DNA of 64,000 nucleotides, from the NCBI RefSeq assembly GCF_000342005.1, contig NZ_AOHO01000067.1, positions 122,150-186,149 of the forward strand. The letters run 5' to 3'. This document shows positions 49,786-59,159 of the stretch, piece by piece; within the stretch, counting starts at the first letter, position 1; each line of letters starts with the position of its first letter. This DNA is from Amycolatopsis decaplanina DSM 44594. GTDB taxonomy: Bacteria > Actinomycetota > Actinomycetes > Mycobacteriales > Pseudonocardiaceae. The notes beneath the pieces are model-generated. The model was not told where the DNA came from. It did no database searches and saw only the letters and a program-made list of their open reading frames with translations. Position numbers and translations under genes: made by a program.

Positions 49786-51305
49786 GGCACGGGCAGCGGC
49801 ATACCGGGGACGCTCTGGTCGGCGGGGACGACCCCGTCGACCAGGAAGGCGTTCACGATCTTGTCCACGGCGGGGTTCCCGTCCGCGTAGAGCCCGTGGT
49901 CACCCTCACCGGTCACGGTCAGCATCCGCGAGTTCGCGAACCCCGCGTGCGCCTTCCGGGCGCCCTCGATCGCCGTGGCCGGATCGTGCTCGGAGTGCAC
50001 GATCAGCACCGGCGGGACCCCCTTGCCGTCCATTTTCGGCAGCGGGCGCGGCTCCTTGTCCCAGAACAGGCAGACCGAGGCGTTCAGCGTGCCGCCACCC
50101 GCCAGGAGCAGACCTCGGTCCAGGTTCCGCTGCGAATCGCGGATCAGCGACTCACGGGTGCCGATGAAGCGCCCTTCACCACAGACGGTGTTCCAGAAGG
50201 TGGCGTCCTGCGCGTCGGAGAAGTCACCCGCTGCCTCGACGGCGGCCTTGGCCTCGGCCTTCGCCCGCGGGTTTTCCATCGCGTTCCGGATTTTGACCAG
50301 CAGCTCGGCCAGTGCCGGGAAGGTCGCCTTCTTGTAGAGCATGTAGATGATGGCGGTATCGAGCTCCATCGGCCCGTTCCCGTCCATCGGGTTGCGGGAC
50401 AAGGCATAGCGGACCCGCTCGTAGGTCTGCCGGACCTCTTCGCCGTTGGTGCCGAAGTGGTACTTCGCGTCGTACCGCGCCATCCACGGCAGGAAGTCCT
50501 GCCGCCAGCGCCGTTCGAAGCCGACCGGCTGCCGGTCGAACGTCTTCTGCCAGTCCGTGGTGAATTCCGTCGAGGAGTCCAGTACGAACCGTCCCGTCCG
50601 CTGCGGGAACTGCTGCGCGTAGTGCGCCCCCAGCCAGGTGCCGCCCGAGACACCGACCCAGTTGATCTTCTCCCGGCCGAGCAGGACGCGGAGCAGGTCG
50701 AAGTCCCTGATCGTCTGATACGTGGTGATCAGTGGCCCGACTTCGCCGCCGGCGCTCTGGCAGGACCTGGCCACGTGCTCGGCGTTGGCCAGGATCTGGT
50801 CCAGATTGCGCGGGGCGCGGTCGCGCGGATCCAGCTGCCGGATGAGGTCGGCCGTGCCCCGGCAGGTGACGTTGGCGCTCTTGCCGGTCCCGCGCACGTC
50901 GATCCCGATGATGTCCTGGTGCTCGCGCAGTTTCTCCTGCCCGCGGAACATCGTCGGCTGCCAGCGGCCGGGGCCGCCCGGCCCACCCGGGTTGGTGAGC
51001 AGCGAGGCCGTCGACGGCCCGGTGGACTTCAGCCTGCTGACCGCGATGGTCAGGTCCTGCCGCTCCCCCGCGCGGTCCCAGTCGCGGGGCGTACGGAACG
51101 TCGCGCATTCGAGTCCGCTGATATCGGTGCCCGGCGGCAACGAGATCAGGTCCGATTCCGCGCAGGGCCGCCAATCCAGTGTCTGACCGGTGTAGTACCC
51201 GGAGATGTTCGTCGTGTTCAGCGTGCTCGCCGAAGCCGGCACGGCTCCGGCGAGCAGCCCGCCCACGACCACCGGGATCATCCCGGCGGTCAGTAGCCGC
51301 TTCAT
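49782..51305 (-). CDS. Secreted alpha/beta-hydrolase peptidase (tripeptidyl aminopeptidase-like, SlpD/SlpE type)
   Basis: A 507-residue protein. Residues 1-27 are a signal peptide (MKRLLTAGMIPVVVGGLLAG, ASA cleavage). The hydrolase fold shows NPGGPGGPG (oxyanion hole), GVSGGTWLG with the nucleophile Ser220, then the C-terminal HSEHDPATAIEGA (Asp) and GEGDHGLY (His). Streptomyces SlpD/SlpE and mycolyl-peptide exporters' relatives have this pattern. AAGGGGG fixes ATG 51305. It interrupts the purine genes and probably has no part in that pathway. Confidence 0.88.
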   Translation of the reverse strand: MKRLLTAGMIPVVVGGLLAGAVPASASTLNTTNISGYYTGQTLDWRPCAESDLISLPPGTDISGLECATFRTPRDWDRAGERQDLTIAVSRLKSTGPSTASLLTNPGGPGGPGRWQPTMFRGQEKLREHQDIIGIDVRGTGKSANVTCRGTADLIRQLDPRDRAPRNLDQILANAEHVARSCQSAGGEVGPLITTYQTIRDFDLLRVLLGREKINWVGVSGGTWLGAHYAQQFPQRTGRFVLDSSTEFTTDWQKTFDRQPVGFERRWRQDFLPWMARYDAKYHFGTNGEEVRQTYERVRYALSRNPMDGNGPMELDTAIIYMLYKKATFPALAELLVKIRNAMENPRAKAEAKAAVEAAGDFSDAQDATFWNTVCGEGRFIGTRESLIRDSQRNLDRGLLLAGGGTLNASVCLFWDKEPRPLPKMDGKGVPPVLIVHSEHDPATAIEGARKAHAGFANSRMLTVTGEGDHGLYADGNPAVDKIVNAFLVDGVVPADQSVPGMPLPVP

Positions 51306-51418
51306 CTGCTGCCCCCTTTTCCTCGGTTTACCAACGGCTCCCGACGCTAGGGCCGGGCCCACCACGCGGACATCGACCGCAGGTAGCGCCGGAGGGTGGA
51401 CCAAGGTTCAAGGCACGG

Positions 51419-52417
51419 CTAGGACCGCGGCACAAGTCCCGCCGCGGCGGCCTTGCGCTGGAGTTCGTCCGGAGTGGTCGCGTTTCGCGCGTCCGGCGCC
51501 TCGGTGGACGCGGCGGCGGTGCCGCCCAGCGCCTTGAAGACCAGGTCGGCTTCGGCCTTCATCCCGGCCGCGTACGGGTGGTAGGCGGCCGCCCGGAAGA
51601 GATTGGTGTCCTTGCCGCTCACCCAGGCCGCGTCACCCGAGCAGGCGTCGTGACCGCGACTCGGCCCGTAGGTGTCGACGTAGCGTGCGCCCTGCTTGCG
51701 GGCGGCTGTCGACACGGCCTTGTTGAGCGCGCGCTCGACCTCGTCGGCCCAGGCGTAGTCGCCGTCGGCGAACGGGAGGACGCCGGGACAGTACCCCTTC
51801 GAGGGAGCGATGCGCGGGTACCCGACCAGCACGATGGTGGCGGCGGGTGACCGCTCCCGGACGCCCTTGACGACCCGTTCGAGATTCCGCTGGGTGTTGG
51901 CGAGCGCGGCGAGCAGCGTGTCGGTCCCGTTGATCGTGAAGTGCTCCCTGCACGGCGAGCCGGTCGGATCGTCGTCGCGCACCTCGGGGCAGGTACCGAT
52001 CAGGCTGCCGAAGACGCCGTAATCGTTGCCGCCGATGCCGATCGTCACCAGGTCGGTGTCCAGGGTCAGCGCGTCGAACTGCGGCGGGACGCTGCCCAGC
52101 GCCAGGCTCGGCGAGGGCACCGTCTGCGGTTCGGTCATGTTCGTGGTGTCCGCCGACGAACAGCTGACGTCGGTGAAGGCGCCCGGCTTGTAGTAGAGCC
52201 CGAGCTTGGTGGCGAGCCAGGCCGGGTAGTTGTTGTTCGACCGGAAGCACCAGGTCGCCTGCTGCCACGGGATCAGCGGACCCGCGGTGTAGGAGTCGCC
52301 GAGGGCGACGTACTTCCGAAAGGCCGGGGTCTCGGCGGCACTCGCCGGTGTCACCGAACTCGCCAGAGAGACGACAGCCACCAGTGTGGCGAGGACAAGT
52401 CGGGCGGTACGGCGCAT
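51419..52417 (-). CDS. Secreted SGNH/GDSL hydrolase (lipase/esterase)
   Basis: A 332-residue protein. A signal peptide (residues 1-28, ASA-AE cleavage) is followed by block I ALGDSYTAG with the catalytic Ser42, block III IGIGGNDYGVFG and block V YHPYAAGMKAEADLVF holding the Asp/His region. Several cysteines (about six) suggest the disulfide-bonded Streptomyces-type GDSL lipase. ATG 52417 has GAGGT upstream. Divergent from the TetR gene. Confidence 0.9.
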   Translation of the reverse strand: MRRTARLVLATLVAVVSLASSVTPASAAETPAFRKYVALGDSYTAGPLIPWQQATWCFRSNNNYPAWLATKLGLYYKPGAFTDVSCSSADTTNMTEPQTVPSPSLALGSVPPQFDALTLDTDLVTIGIGGNDYGVFGSLIGTCPEVRDDDPTGSPCREHFTINGTDTLLAALANTQRNLERVVKGVRERSPAATIVLVGYPRIAPSKGYCPGVLPFADGDYAWADEVERALNKAVSTAARKQGARYVDTYGPSRGHDACSGDAAWVSGKDTNLFRAAAYHPYAAGMKAEADLVFKALGGTAAASTEAPDARNATTPDELQRKAAAAGLVPRS

Positions 52418-52516
52418 GGCGACCTCGTGATCCGTCGTTGGACTACCGGCCGATCCTGACAAGTACCCACCTCCGCCCACAATAGAAGTGAGCATCTTTC
52501 ACGTTTCAGCGGGTTG

Positions 52517-52532
52517 GATAGAACGCTCTACC
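52517..52532. promoter_or_regulatory. TetR operator-like palindrome GATAGA-ACGC-TCTACC
   Basis: A near-perfect inverted repeat directly upstream of GTG 52541, like the ATAGA-N4-TCTAT operators of LmrA/YxaF-type TetR repressors. It is placed to block the TetR gene's own promoter. Confidence 0.5.
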
Positions 52533-52540
52533 ATGGGGGC

Positions 52541-53113
52541 GTGACTGGAACGCGGGAACGCATCGTGAACGCCGGCGCCGAGCTGCTCCGGCGCAACGGG
52601 TACACCGGCACCGGGGTGAAGCAGATCGTCGAGGCCGCGAAAGCGCCCTTCGGCTCGCTGTACCACTTCTTCCCCGGTGGCAAGGAACAGCTCGGCGAGG
52701 AGGTCATCCGTACCTCGGGGATGATGTACCTCGCGCTGTTCGAGATCTTCTTCGCCGACGAGCCGGACCTGATCCACGGTATCGAGGCCTGCTTCGCCAA
52801 CGCCGCCGAGACGCTGGAAGCGACCGACTACGCCGACGCGTGCCCCATCGCGACGGTCGCGCTGGAGGTCGCCAGCACCAACGAAAAGCTGCGGACCGCG
52901 ACGGCCGACGTGTTCACGGCGTGGATCGAGACCGGCGCCGAGAAGCTGGGCAAGTACGGCCTCGAGCCCGAAGCCGCGCGGCGGCTCACGATCGCGTTGG
53001 TGAACAGCCTCGAAGGGGCGTTCGTGCTGAGCCGATCGCTGCGTGACACCGAAGCGCTCGAGGTCGCGGGAGCGTCGTCCGTGGCCTTCGCGCGCACGCT
53101 GCTGACCTCGTGA
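52541..53113 (+). CDS. TetR/AcrR family repressor (LmrA/YxaF type)
   Basis: A 190-residue protein. The N-terminal HTH TRERIVNAGAELLRRNGYTGTGVKQIVEAAKAPFGSLYHFFPGGKEQL is typical, and the C-terminal DACPIATVALEVASTNEKLR ... TLLTS matches the YxaF/LmrA ligand-binding domain. GTG 52541 is chosen because it follows GGGGG and preserves the operator palindrome. Target besides itself is unknown; the divergent SGNH gene is a candidate. The stop codon lies in the stem of the following terminator. Confidence 0.88.
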   Translation: MTGTRERIVNAGAELLRRNGYTGTGVKQIVEAAKAPFGSLYHFFPGGKEQLGEEVIRTSGMMYLALFEIFFADEPDLIHGIEACFANAAETLEATDYADACPIATVALEVASTNEKLRTATADVFTAWIETGAEKLGKYGLEPEAARRLTIALVNSLEGAFVLSRSLRDTEALEVAGASSVAFARTLLTS

Positions 53114-53152
53114 GTGGTAAGGACGGTTAGAACCGTCCTTACCACTCACGAG
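53107..53152. terminator. 22-bp perfect hairpin with 2-nt loop between convergent genes
   Basis: Arm 53107-53128 is the exact inverse complement of 53131-53152. It overlaps the TetR stop codon and ends 7 bp before the stop of the opposite gene. An unusually long and perfect bidirectional terminator of the intergenic palindrome class seen twice more in the window. Confidence 0.82.
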
Positions 53153-53158
53153 GCGCGA

Positions 53159-53521
53159 CTAGCGGGACGCGAGATACGCCCGCCAGTCCCCCACCGCCGA
53201 GATGTCCGTCAATTCCGGTGAGTCCACAAAGGACGAGCGCAGGACGGTGGCGAGGCAGGCCGCGCCGTCCTCCAGTTCGATGACGCCCAGCTCCAGTTCC
53301 GGCGGTTCCGCGGGGACGAGGTGATCCCGCAGCACCGTGAGCGGCAGGTCGTACACCTCGCCCACGACGGAGGCGGAACCGCCTTCGCGCATCGCCGGGA
53401 ACCGGTCCCCCACGGAGAAGTAGTGGTACTTGGGCGCGGATCGGGCCACACAGCACACCGGCGCGCCCTGCAACTGTTCGTGCAGCGGTCCGCCGCGCAT
53501 TCCGCCACCGTTGAGGAACAT
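53159..53521 (-). CDS. Small allophanate-hydrolase-related (AtzF C-terminal/GGCT-like) protein
   Basis: A 120-residue protein beginning MFLNGGGMRGGPLHEQLQGA and containing VGDRFPAMREGG, VVGEVYDLPLTVLRDHLVPAEPPELELGVIELEDG. This is the gamma-glutamylcyclotransferase-like fold found as the C-terminal domain of allophanate hydrolase and as single proteins beside purine genes. Function is unproven. ATG 53521 overlaps the permease stop by one base. Confidence 0.75.
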   Translation of the reverse strand: MFLNGGGMRGGPLHEQLQGAPVCCVARSAPKYHYFSVGDRFPAMREGGSASVVGEVYDLPLTVLRDHLVPAEPPELELGVIELEDGAACLATVLRSSFVDSPELTDISAVGDWRAYLASR

Positions 53522-54963
53522 CAGAACCACGACATGATCCCTTCGATCCCGAAGTACACCCCGAACACCGCGGCCAGGATCCCGAGGATCCAGCCGATCT
53601 CGCGGATCTTGCCCTTGCAGAGCTTGATCAGCACGTAGGCCACCAGCCCGGCGCCGATCCCGTTCGTGATCGAGTAGGTGAACGGGATCAGCGCGATGGT
53701 CAGGAACACCGGGATCGCGAAATCCAGGTCCTGCCACGGAATCCGGCGGCATTGCGCCATCATCATCCCGCCGATGACGACCAGCGCCGGCGCCGCGGCC
53801 TGTGCCGGGACGACGGCCGCGATCGGCGTCAGGAACAGCGTGGCGGTGAACAGCCCGCCGGTGACGATGCTCGCCAGCCCGGTCCGCGCGCCCTCGCCGA
53901 CGCCGGCGGCCGATTCGAGGAACACGGTGTTCGGGGCCGATCCGGTGACACCGCCCGCGAGCGCGCCCGCGCCGTCGACGAGCAGGATGCGGCCCATCCC
54001 TTCGACCTTGCCGTTCTTGACCAGGCCCGCTTCCTCCGAAACGGACGTGATCGTGCCCATCGCGTCGAAGAACCCGGAAAGCACCAGCGTGAACAGGAAC
54101 ACCGCCGCCGTCACCGCGCCCGCCGACCCGAATCCGCCGAAGAGATCGATGTCCCCCAGCAGGCTGAAGTCGGGATGCGCCACGACCTGGTCGGGCACCT
54201 TGGGTTCGACCAGTCCCCAGCCTTCGACGTGGAACACGCTGTTGACCAGCACCGCGAGCCCGGTCGCGACCGCGATGCTGATCAGCACCGCGCCCGGCAC
54301 CCCGCGGCTCACGAGCACGATCATCAGCAGCAGCCCGAGGCAGAAGATCGCGATCGGCCAGCCTTCCAGATGACCGCCGATCCCCATCCGCACCGGAACC
54401 GTCGACTGGGCGGAATCCGGTGTCCTGGTCACGAATCCGGCGCTGACCAGGCCGACCAGCGCGATGTAGAGCCCGATCCCGACGGTGATGGCGACCTTGA
54501 GCGCCATCGGGATCGCGTTGATGATCCGCTCCCGGATCCCGGAAACGGCCATGAACACGATGCAGACGCCTTCGAGGACGACGAGCCCGAAGGCCTGCGC
54601 CCACGTCATGGCCGGAGCCATCTGGAAGGCGACGACACCGTTGACGCCGAGACCCGCCGCGAGCGCCAGCGGCGCGTTGCCGACCAGTCCCATCAGGATC
54701 GTGGTGACCCCCGCCGCCAGCGCGGTCGCGGTGGTGATCGCCTCGGTGCTCAGCCGGGCACCGGTGATGTCGGCCGACGCGCCGAGGATGAGCGGGTTGA
54801 GCAACACGATGTAGCACATCGCGACGAACGTGGTGATCCCGCCGCGCACCTCGCGGCCGATCGTGCTGCCGCGGTGGGAGATCTTGAACCAGCGGTCGAG
54901 CCCGGGCAGCCGCCTCGGCTCGGGCGAGGGCAGGTGGGGACGCTCCGTACCTAATTGGGTCAT
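53521..54963 (-). CDS. NCS2 family purine permease (AzgA-like)
   Basis: A 480-residue transporter with ~13 hydrophobic segments. REVRGGITTFVAMCYIVLLNP near the N-terminus and the FDAMGTITSVSEEAGLV and NTVFLESAAGVGEGARTGLA motifs place it in the AzgA/GhxP branch, which imports adenine, guanine and hypoxanthine by proton symport. Start ATG 54963 has no strong binding site. It is 35 bp downstream of the guanine-deaminase gene, on the same strand, which supplies substrate for it. Confidence 0.92.
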   Translation of the reverse strand: MTQLGTERPHLPSPEPRRLPGLDRWFKISHRGSTIGREVRGGITTFVAMCYIVLLNPLILGASADITGARLSTEAITTATALAAGVTTILMGLVGNAPLALAAGLGVNGVVAFQMAPAMTWAQAFGLVVLEGVCIVFMAVSGIRERIINAIPMALKVAITVGIGLYIALVGLVSAGFVTRTPDSAQSTVPVRMGIGGHLEGWPIAIFCLGLLLMIVLVSRGVPGAVLISIAVATGLAVLVNSVFHVEGWGLVEPKVPDQVVAHPDFSLLGDIDLFGGFGSAGAVTAAVFLFTLVLSGFFDAMGTITSVSEEAGLVKNGKVEGMGRILLVDGAGALAGGVTGSAPNTVFLESAAGVGEGARTGLASIVTGGLFTATLFLTPIAAVVPAQAAAPALVVIGGMMMAQCRRIPWQDLDFAIPVFLTIALIPFTYSITNGIGAGLVAYVLIKLCKGKIREIGWILGILAAVFGVYFGIEGIMSWF

Positions 54964-54998
54964 GCCTACTCCACAACGTTGTGGGGCGGGAAGAGACT

Positions 54999-55493
54999 TC
55001 AGTAGGCCTTCTTGTCGGGTTTCGACAGCCAAGCCTGGAAAGGCGCGAAAGAGTCCGGAAGGGACAGTTGGCCGACGGGTAGCGACCAGGTCTCGCGCGG
55101 GCGGGAAAAGAGGTCGTAGAACTCGCGGTCGTCGAAACCCGCCTCGGCCGCGTCGTGGCGGTCCGCGGCGTAGACGACCTTGCCGACACGCGCCCACAGC
55201 GCGGCGGAAAGACAGAGCGGGCAGGGCTCGCAGGACGTGACGAGGACACAGCCGTCGAGTTTGTAGTCGCCGATCGCCTGGCAGGCCGCGCGGATCGCCA
55301 CGACCTCGGCGTGCGCCGTCGGGTCGAGCGTCGGCGTCACCTGGTTGGTCCCGGTGGCCAGCACCGAACCGTCCCGGACGATCATCGCGCCGAACGGGCC
55401 GCCACCGCGTCCGACGTTCGCGGTGGCCAACTGGACGGCTTCGGCGAGCCATTTCTGCTCGTCGGACTCCGAAATGGACAGACGGGTACCCAC
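54999..55493 (-). CDS. guaD: Guanine deaminase (cytidine-deaminase fold)
   Basis: A 164-residue zinc deaminase converting guanine to xanthine. The active site is H61-A-E63 (TAHAEVVAIRAACQAIG) with the Zn cysteines C91 and C94 in SCEPCPLCLSA. Length, the C-terminal FDDREFYDLFSRP and genetic context fit the B. subtilis GuaD group rather than tRNA adenosine deaminase. It lies between the xanthine dehydrogenase genes and the purine permease. Confidence 0.9.
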   Translation of the reverse strand: MGTRLSISESDEQKWLAEAVQLATANVGRGGGPFGAMIVRDGSVLATGTNQVTPTLDPTAHAEVVAIRAACQAIGDYKLDGCVLVTSCEPCPLCLSAALWARVGKVVYAADRHDAAEAGFDDREFYDLFSRPRETWSLPVGQLSLPDSFAPFQAWLSKPDKKAY

Positions 55494-55527
55494 GGATGTG
55501 CTCCTAGCTTGCGAAAAGTACGGGTTC

Positions 55528-57813
55528 TCAGGTGCCGGTGAGGTGTTCGGGACGCACCGGGACGCGGGTCAGCGCGAGACCGGTGGCCGCGCGGATGGCC
55601 GCGACGATCGCCGGGGTGGACGAGATCGTCGGCGGCTCGCCGACCCCGCGCAGACCATACGGCGCGTTGGGGTCGGGCCGTTCGAGGACGTCGATGTCCA
55701 TCGGCGGCATGTCCAGCACGGTCGGGATCAGGTAGTCGGTGAACGACGGGTTGCGGATCTTCCCGCCGGCGGTCTGGATCTCCTCCATCACCGCGAGCCC
55801 GAGGCCCTGCGCGGAGCCGCCCTGGATCTGGCCGAGCACCGCCTGCGGGTTGAGCGCCTTGCCGACGTCCTGCGCGCAGTCGAGCGCCACGACCTTGATC
55901 AGGCCGAGTTCGGTGTCGACGTCCACGACCGCGCGGTGCGCCGCGAAACCGTACTGGACGTGCGCGTTCCCTTGCCCGGTCTCGGAATCGATGGGCACCG
56001 TCGGACGGTGACGCCATTCCACGGTCTCGTCGAAGACCTCGTCGCCGAGGACGTCGGCGAGGTCCGCGAGCACGTTGCCGTCGGCCGAGACGACCTTGTT
56101 CCCGACGACGTCCAGCTTCCCGTCCACCGCGAGCTTGCCCGCCAGATGCTTGTGCAGCCCGGATCGCACCGCGACGCACGCGGCCTGGACGGCGCCACCG
56201 GTGACGTAACTCTGCCGGGAGGCCGACGTCGAACCACCGTTGCCGATGTTGGTGTCCATCGGCAGGATCGTCACCTGCTCGATGCCGAGTTCGGTCCGCA
56301 CGATCTGCTGCATGATCGTGACCAGGCCCTGACCGACCTCGCAGGCCGCGGTGTGCACTGTCGCCGCGGGTTCGCCGCCGACCAGTTGCAGCCGCACGCG
56401 AGCCGTCGAGTAGTCGTCGAAGCCTTCGGAGAAGCAGATGTTCTTGATGCCGACCGCGTACCCGACGCCCCGGACGACACCTTCGCCGTGCGTGGTGTTG
56501 GAGACTCCGCCGGGCATCCGGCGCAGGTCGAGTTCTTCGTGCGTGACCGGTAGCGGCTTGGCGCGCAGGCGTTCCAGCAGTTCGGCCACCGGGGCGGCCG
56601 AGTCGACGACCTGGCCTGTCGGCATGACGCTGCCTTCGGCCATCGCGTTGCGGATCCGGATGTCTACAGGGTCGATGCCGCACGCTTCGGCGAGCTTGTC
56701 CATCTGGGACTCGTAGGCGAAGCTCGCCTGTACCGCGCCGAAGCCGCGCATCGCACCACAAGGCGGGTTGTTGGTGTACACGCCCCAGCAGTCGACCGAC
56801 GCACTGTCCACATTGTACGGACCGACGCCGAGCGTGGCGGCGTTCGCCACGACCGCACCGGTGGACGAGGCGTACGCGCCACCGTCCAGGTACAGCTTCG
56901 CCTTGACGTAGACCAGGCGGCCGTCCTTGTCGGCCCCGTGCTCGTAGTACATCTTCGCCGGGTGGCGGTGCACGTGGCCGTAAAAGGATTCCTCACGGTT
57001 GTAGACCATCTTGACCGGTTTGCCGGTGTGCAGCGCCAGCAGGCACGCGTGGACCTGGATCGAGAGGTCCTCGCGGCCGCCGAACGCGCCGCCGACCCCG
57101 CCGAGGGTCAGCCGGACCTTCTCCTTGGGCAGGCCGAGCGCGGCGACGATCTGCTGCTGGTCGACGTGAAGCCACTGCGTCGCGACGTAAAGGTCGACAC
57201 CGCCTTCGGTGTCGGGGATAGCCATGCCCGACTCCGGCCCGAGGAAGGCCTGGTCCTGCATGCCGACTTCGTAGACGCCGGACACCACGACGTCGGCCTT
57301 CAGCGACTGGTCGCCATGACGGATCTTGGCGTGCCGCACCACGTTTCCGCCGGGGTGCAGCTCGGCGCCCTCGCCGGCGGCGGCCTTTTCGGAATCCGTC
57401 ACCGGCTCGAGGACCTCGTAGGAGACCTTGATCCGTTTCATCGCGCGGCGCGCGGTCTCGGGATGGTCCGCGGCGACGAGCGCGACGGGCTCGCCCTGGT
57501 AGCGCACGACGTCGACGGCGAGCACCGGCTGATCCGCGTGCTCCAGGCCGTACTTGTTCACGCCGGGCACGTCTTCGTGCGTCAGCACCGCGTACACCCC
57601 TTGCACCGCAAGGGCTTCGGTGATGTCGATTCCGGTGATCCGTGCGTACGGGTGCGGGCTGCGCAGCGTCGCGCCCCACAGCATGTCCTCGTGCCACAGG
57701 TCCGAGGAGTAGGCGAATTCGCCGCGGACCTTGACCGTGCCGTCGGGCCGCCGGGGGCTCGCGCCGACCCCGTTCTCGGTGGTGGTCTGCTTGGAGGTCT
57801 CAGTGGAGGTCAT
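55528..57813 (-). CDS. Xanthine dehydrogenase, molybdopterin-binding subunit
   Basis: A 761-residue large subunit (PucD/XdhA type) that oxidises hypoxanthine and xanthine to urate at a molybdenum centre. An aldehyde-oxidase a/b hammerhead N-terminal domain (GTVKVRGEFAYSSDLWHEDMLWG) leads to the Mo-cofactor domains with GGVGGAFGGREDL, RGFGAVQASFAYESQMD and the C-terminal GGSAQGLGLAVMEE and GLRGVGEPP (probable catalytic Glu). It pairs with the FeS and FAD subunits downstream in coordinates, though an 8-oxoguanine-deaminase-like gene lies between. Confidence 0.95.
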   Translation of the reverse strand: MTSTETSKQTTTENGVGASPRRPDGTVKVRGEFAYSSDLWHEDMLWGATLRSPHPYARITGIDITEALAVQGVYAVLTHEDVPGVNKYGLEHADQPVLAVDVVRYQGEPVALVAADHPETARRAMKRIKVSYEVLEPVTDSEKAAAGEGAELHPGGNVVRHAKIRHGDQSLKADVVVSGVYEVGMQDQAFLGPESGMAIPDTEGGVDLYVATQWLHVDQQQIVAALGLPKEKVRLTLGGVGGAFGGREDLSIQVHACLLALHTGKPVKMVYNREESFYGHVHRHPAKMYYEHGADKDGRLVYVKAKLYLDGGAYASSTGAVVANAATLGVGPYNVDSASVDCWGVYTNNPPCGAMRGFGAVQASFAYESQMDKLAEACGIDPVDIRIRNAMAEGSVMPTGQVVDSAAPVAELLERLRAKPLPVTHEELDLRRMPGGVSNTTHGEGVVRGVGYAVGIKNICFSEGFDDYSTARVRLQLVGGEPAATVHTAACEVGQGLVTIMQQIVRTELGIEQVTILPMDTNIGNGGSTSASRQSYVTGGAVQAACVAVRSGLHKHLAGKLAVDGKLDVVGNKVVSADGNVLADLADVLGDEVFDETVEWRHRPTVPIDSETGQGNAHVQYGFAAHRAVVDVDTELGLIKVVALDCAQDVGKALNPQAVLGQIQGGSAQGLGLAVMEEIQTAGGKIRNPSFTDYLIPTVLDMPPMDIDVLERPDPNAPYGLRGVGEPPTISSTPAIVAAIRAATGLALTRVPVRPEHLTGT

Positions 57814-59159
57814 ACCGTCTCCCTCAGCCGGGCACTGGCCACGGCCAGCTCACGGGCGATCTCGTCTTCGGATTCCTCGCGCAGCGTTCCGCCGCTCACC
57901 ACGGTCGCGCCGCCGATGAACAGACGCTCGACCGGCGGGGTCGTGCCGAGCACCAAGGCGGCGACCGGGTCGCTGATCCCGGCGTAGTTCAGGCCGTTGA
58001 GGTTCCAGACCGCCAGGTCGGCGAGCTTGCCCACTTCGATCGAGCCCAGGTCTTTCTGACGGCCCAGGCAGCGGGCGCCGCCCATCGTGCCCATCCACAA
58101 CGCCTCACGCGTGGTCAGCGCACGCGGCCCCCCGCGTTGCCGAGCCTGCAGCAGTGACTGGTGCAGTTCCTCGCCGAGACCACCGGATTCGTTGGACGCG
58201 GCGCCGTCGACGCCGAGCCCGACCGGCACCCCGGCGTCGAGCAGTTGCCGGACGGGGGCGATCCCGGCGCCGATGCGCCCGTTGGACGTCGGGCAGTGCG
58301 CCGCACCGGTGCCGGTGGCGCCCATCCGCCGGATCGCTTCCGGGGCGAGGTGGATCGAGTGCGCGAGCCAGACGTCGTCGGCGAGCCAGCCGAGTTTGTC
58401 GGCGTACTCGGCCGGGGTGCAGCCGGCTTCGGCGAGGCACTGCTTCTCTTCGTCGGCCGTCTCGGCGAGGTGCGTGTGGAGCCGGACTCCCTTGCGGCGC
58501 GCCAACTCCGCCGCGCCGGTCATCAGCCGCTCGCTCACCGAGAACGGCGAGCACGGACCGGCCGCGATCTGCAAATGGGCCCCCGCGGAGGCGTCGTGGA
58601 ACCGGTCGATCGCCGCCTCGGTGCCGAGCAGCGCGGCCTCGGTCTCCTCGACGAGGTTGTCCGGCGGGAGCCCGCCGTGGGACTCGCCCCGGTCCATCGA
58701 GCCGCGCACGACGTGCAGCCGCACGCCGACGCGGATCCGGGCGGCGGCGAGGGCTTCGACCTGGTCGCCACCGTCACGCGGGAAGACGTAGTGGTGGTCG
58801 GCGACCGTGGTGCAGCCGGTGGTCGCGAGCCGGGTGAGCCCGGCCGTGGCCGCCGCGTGCGTGATCCCGGCGTCGAGCCTGCCCCAGATCGGGTACAGCG
58901 CGACCAGCCACTCGAAGAGGGTGTGGTCGGCGGCGAGGCCGCGCGTGGCCCACTGGTAGAGGTGGTGATGGGTGTTGATCAGACCGGGCGTGACCAGGCA
59001 TCCGGAGCCGTCGACACGTTCGTCGTACTCGCCGTCGGGCGCCTTCCCCTCGCCGACCGCCGCGATGCGGTCGTTCTCGATGACGACGTGCCCCGAGGCG
59101 TGCTCGGTGCCAGCGCCGTCGACGGTGGCGATCGCGGCGTTCTCGATGACGGTCTTCAC
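57810..59159 (-). CDS. 8-oxoguanine deaminase-like amidohydrolase
   Basis: A 449-residue amidohydrolase. INTHHHLYQWATRGLAADHTLFEWL gives the metal HxH, followed by HTHLAETADEE, DVWLAHSIHLAPEAIRRM and DGAASNESGG (Asp). The HHHLYQ stretch and CPTSNGRIGAG match the AtzA/TrzN-type 8-oxoguanine deaminases, which form urate from 8-oxoguanine. GTG 59159 overlaps the FeS-subunit stop (GTGA), and the stop overlaps the Mo-subunit start. The gene feeds urate into the pathway. Confidence 0.88.
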   Translation of the reverse strand: MKTVIENAAIATVDGAGTEHASGHVVIENDRIAAVGEGKAPDGEYDERVDGSGCLVTPGLINTHHHLYQWATRGLAADHTLFEWLVALYPIWGRLDAGITHAAATAGLTRLATTGCTTVADHHYVFPRDGGDQVEALAAARIRVGVRLHVVRGSMDRGESHGGLPPDNLVEETEAALLGTEAAIDRFHDASAGAHLQIAAGPCSPFSVSERLMTGAAELARRKGVRLHTHLAETADEEKQCLAEAGCTPAEYADKLGWLADDVWLAHSIHLAPEAIRRMGATGTGAAHCPTSNGRIGAGIAPVRQLLDAGVPVGLGVDGAASNESGGLGEELHQSLLQARQRGGPRALTTREALWMGTMGGARCLGRQKDLGSIEVGKLADLAVWNLNGLNYAGISDPVAALVLGTTPPVERLFIGGATVVSGGTLREESEDEIARELAVASARLRETV

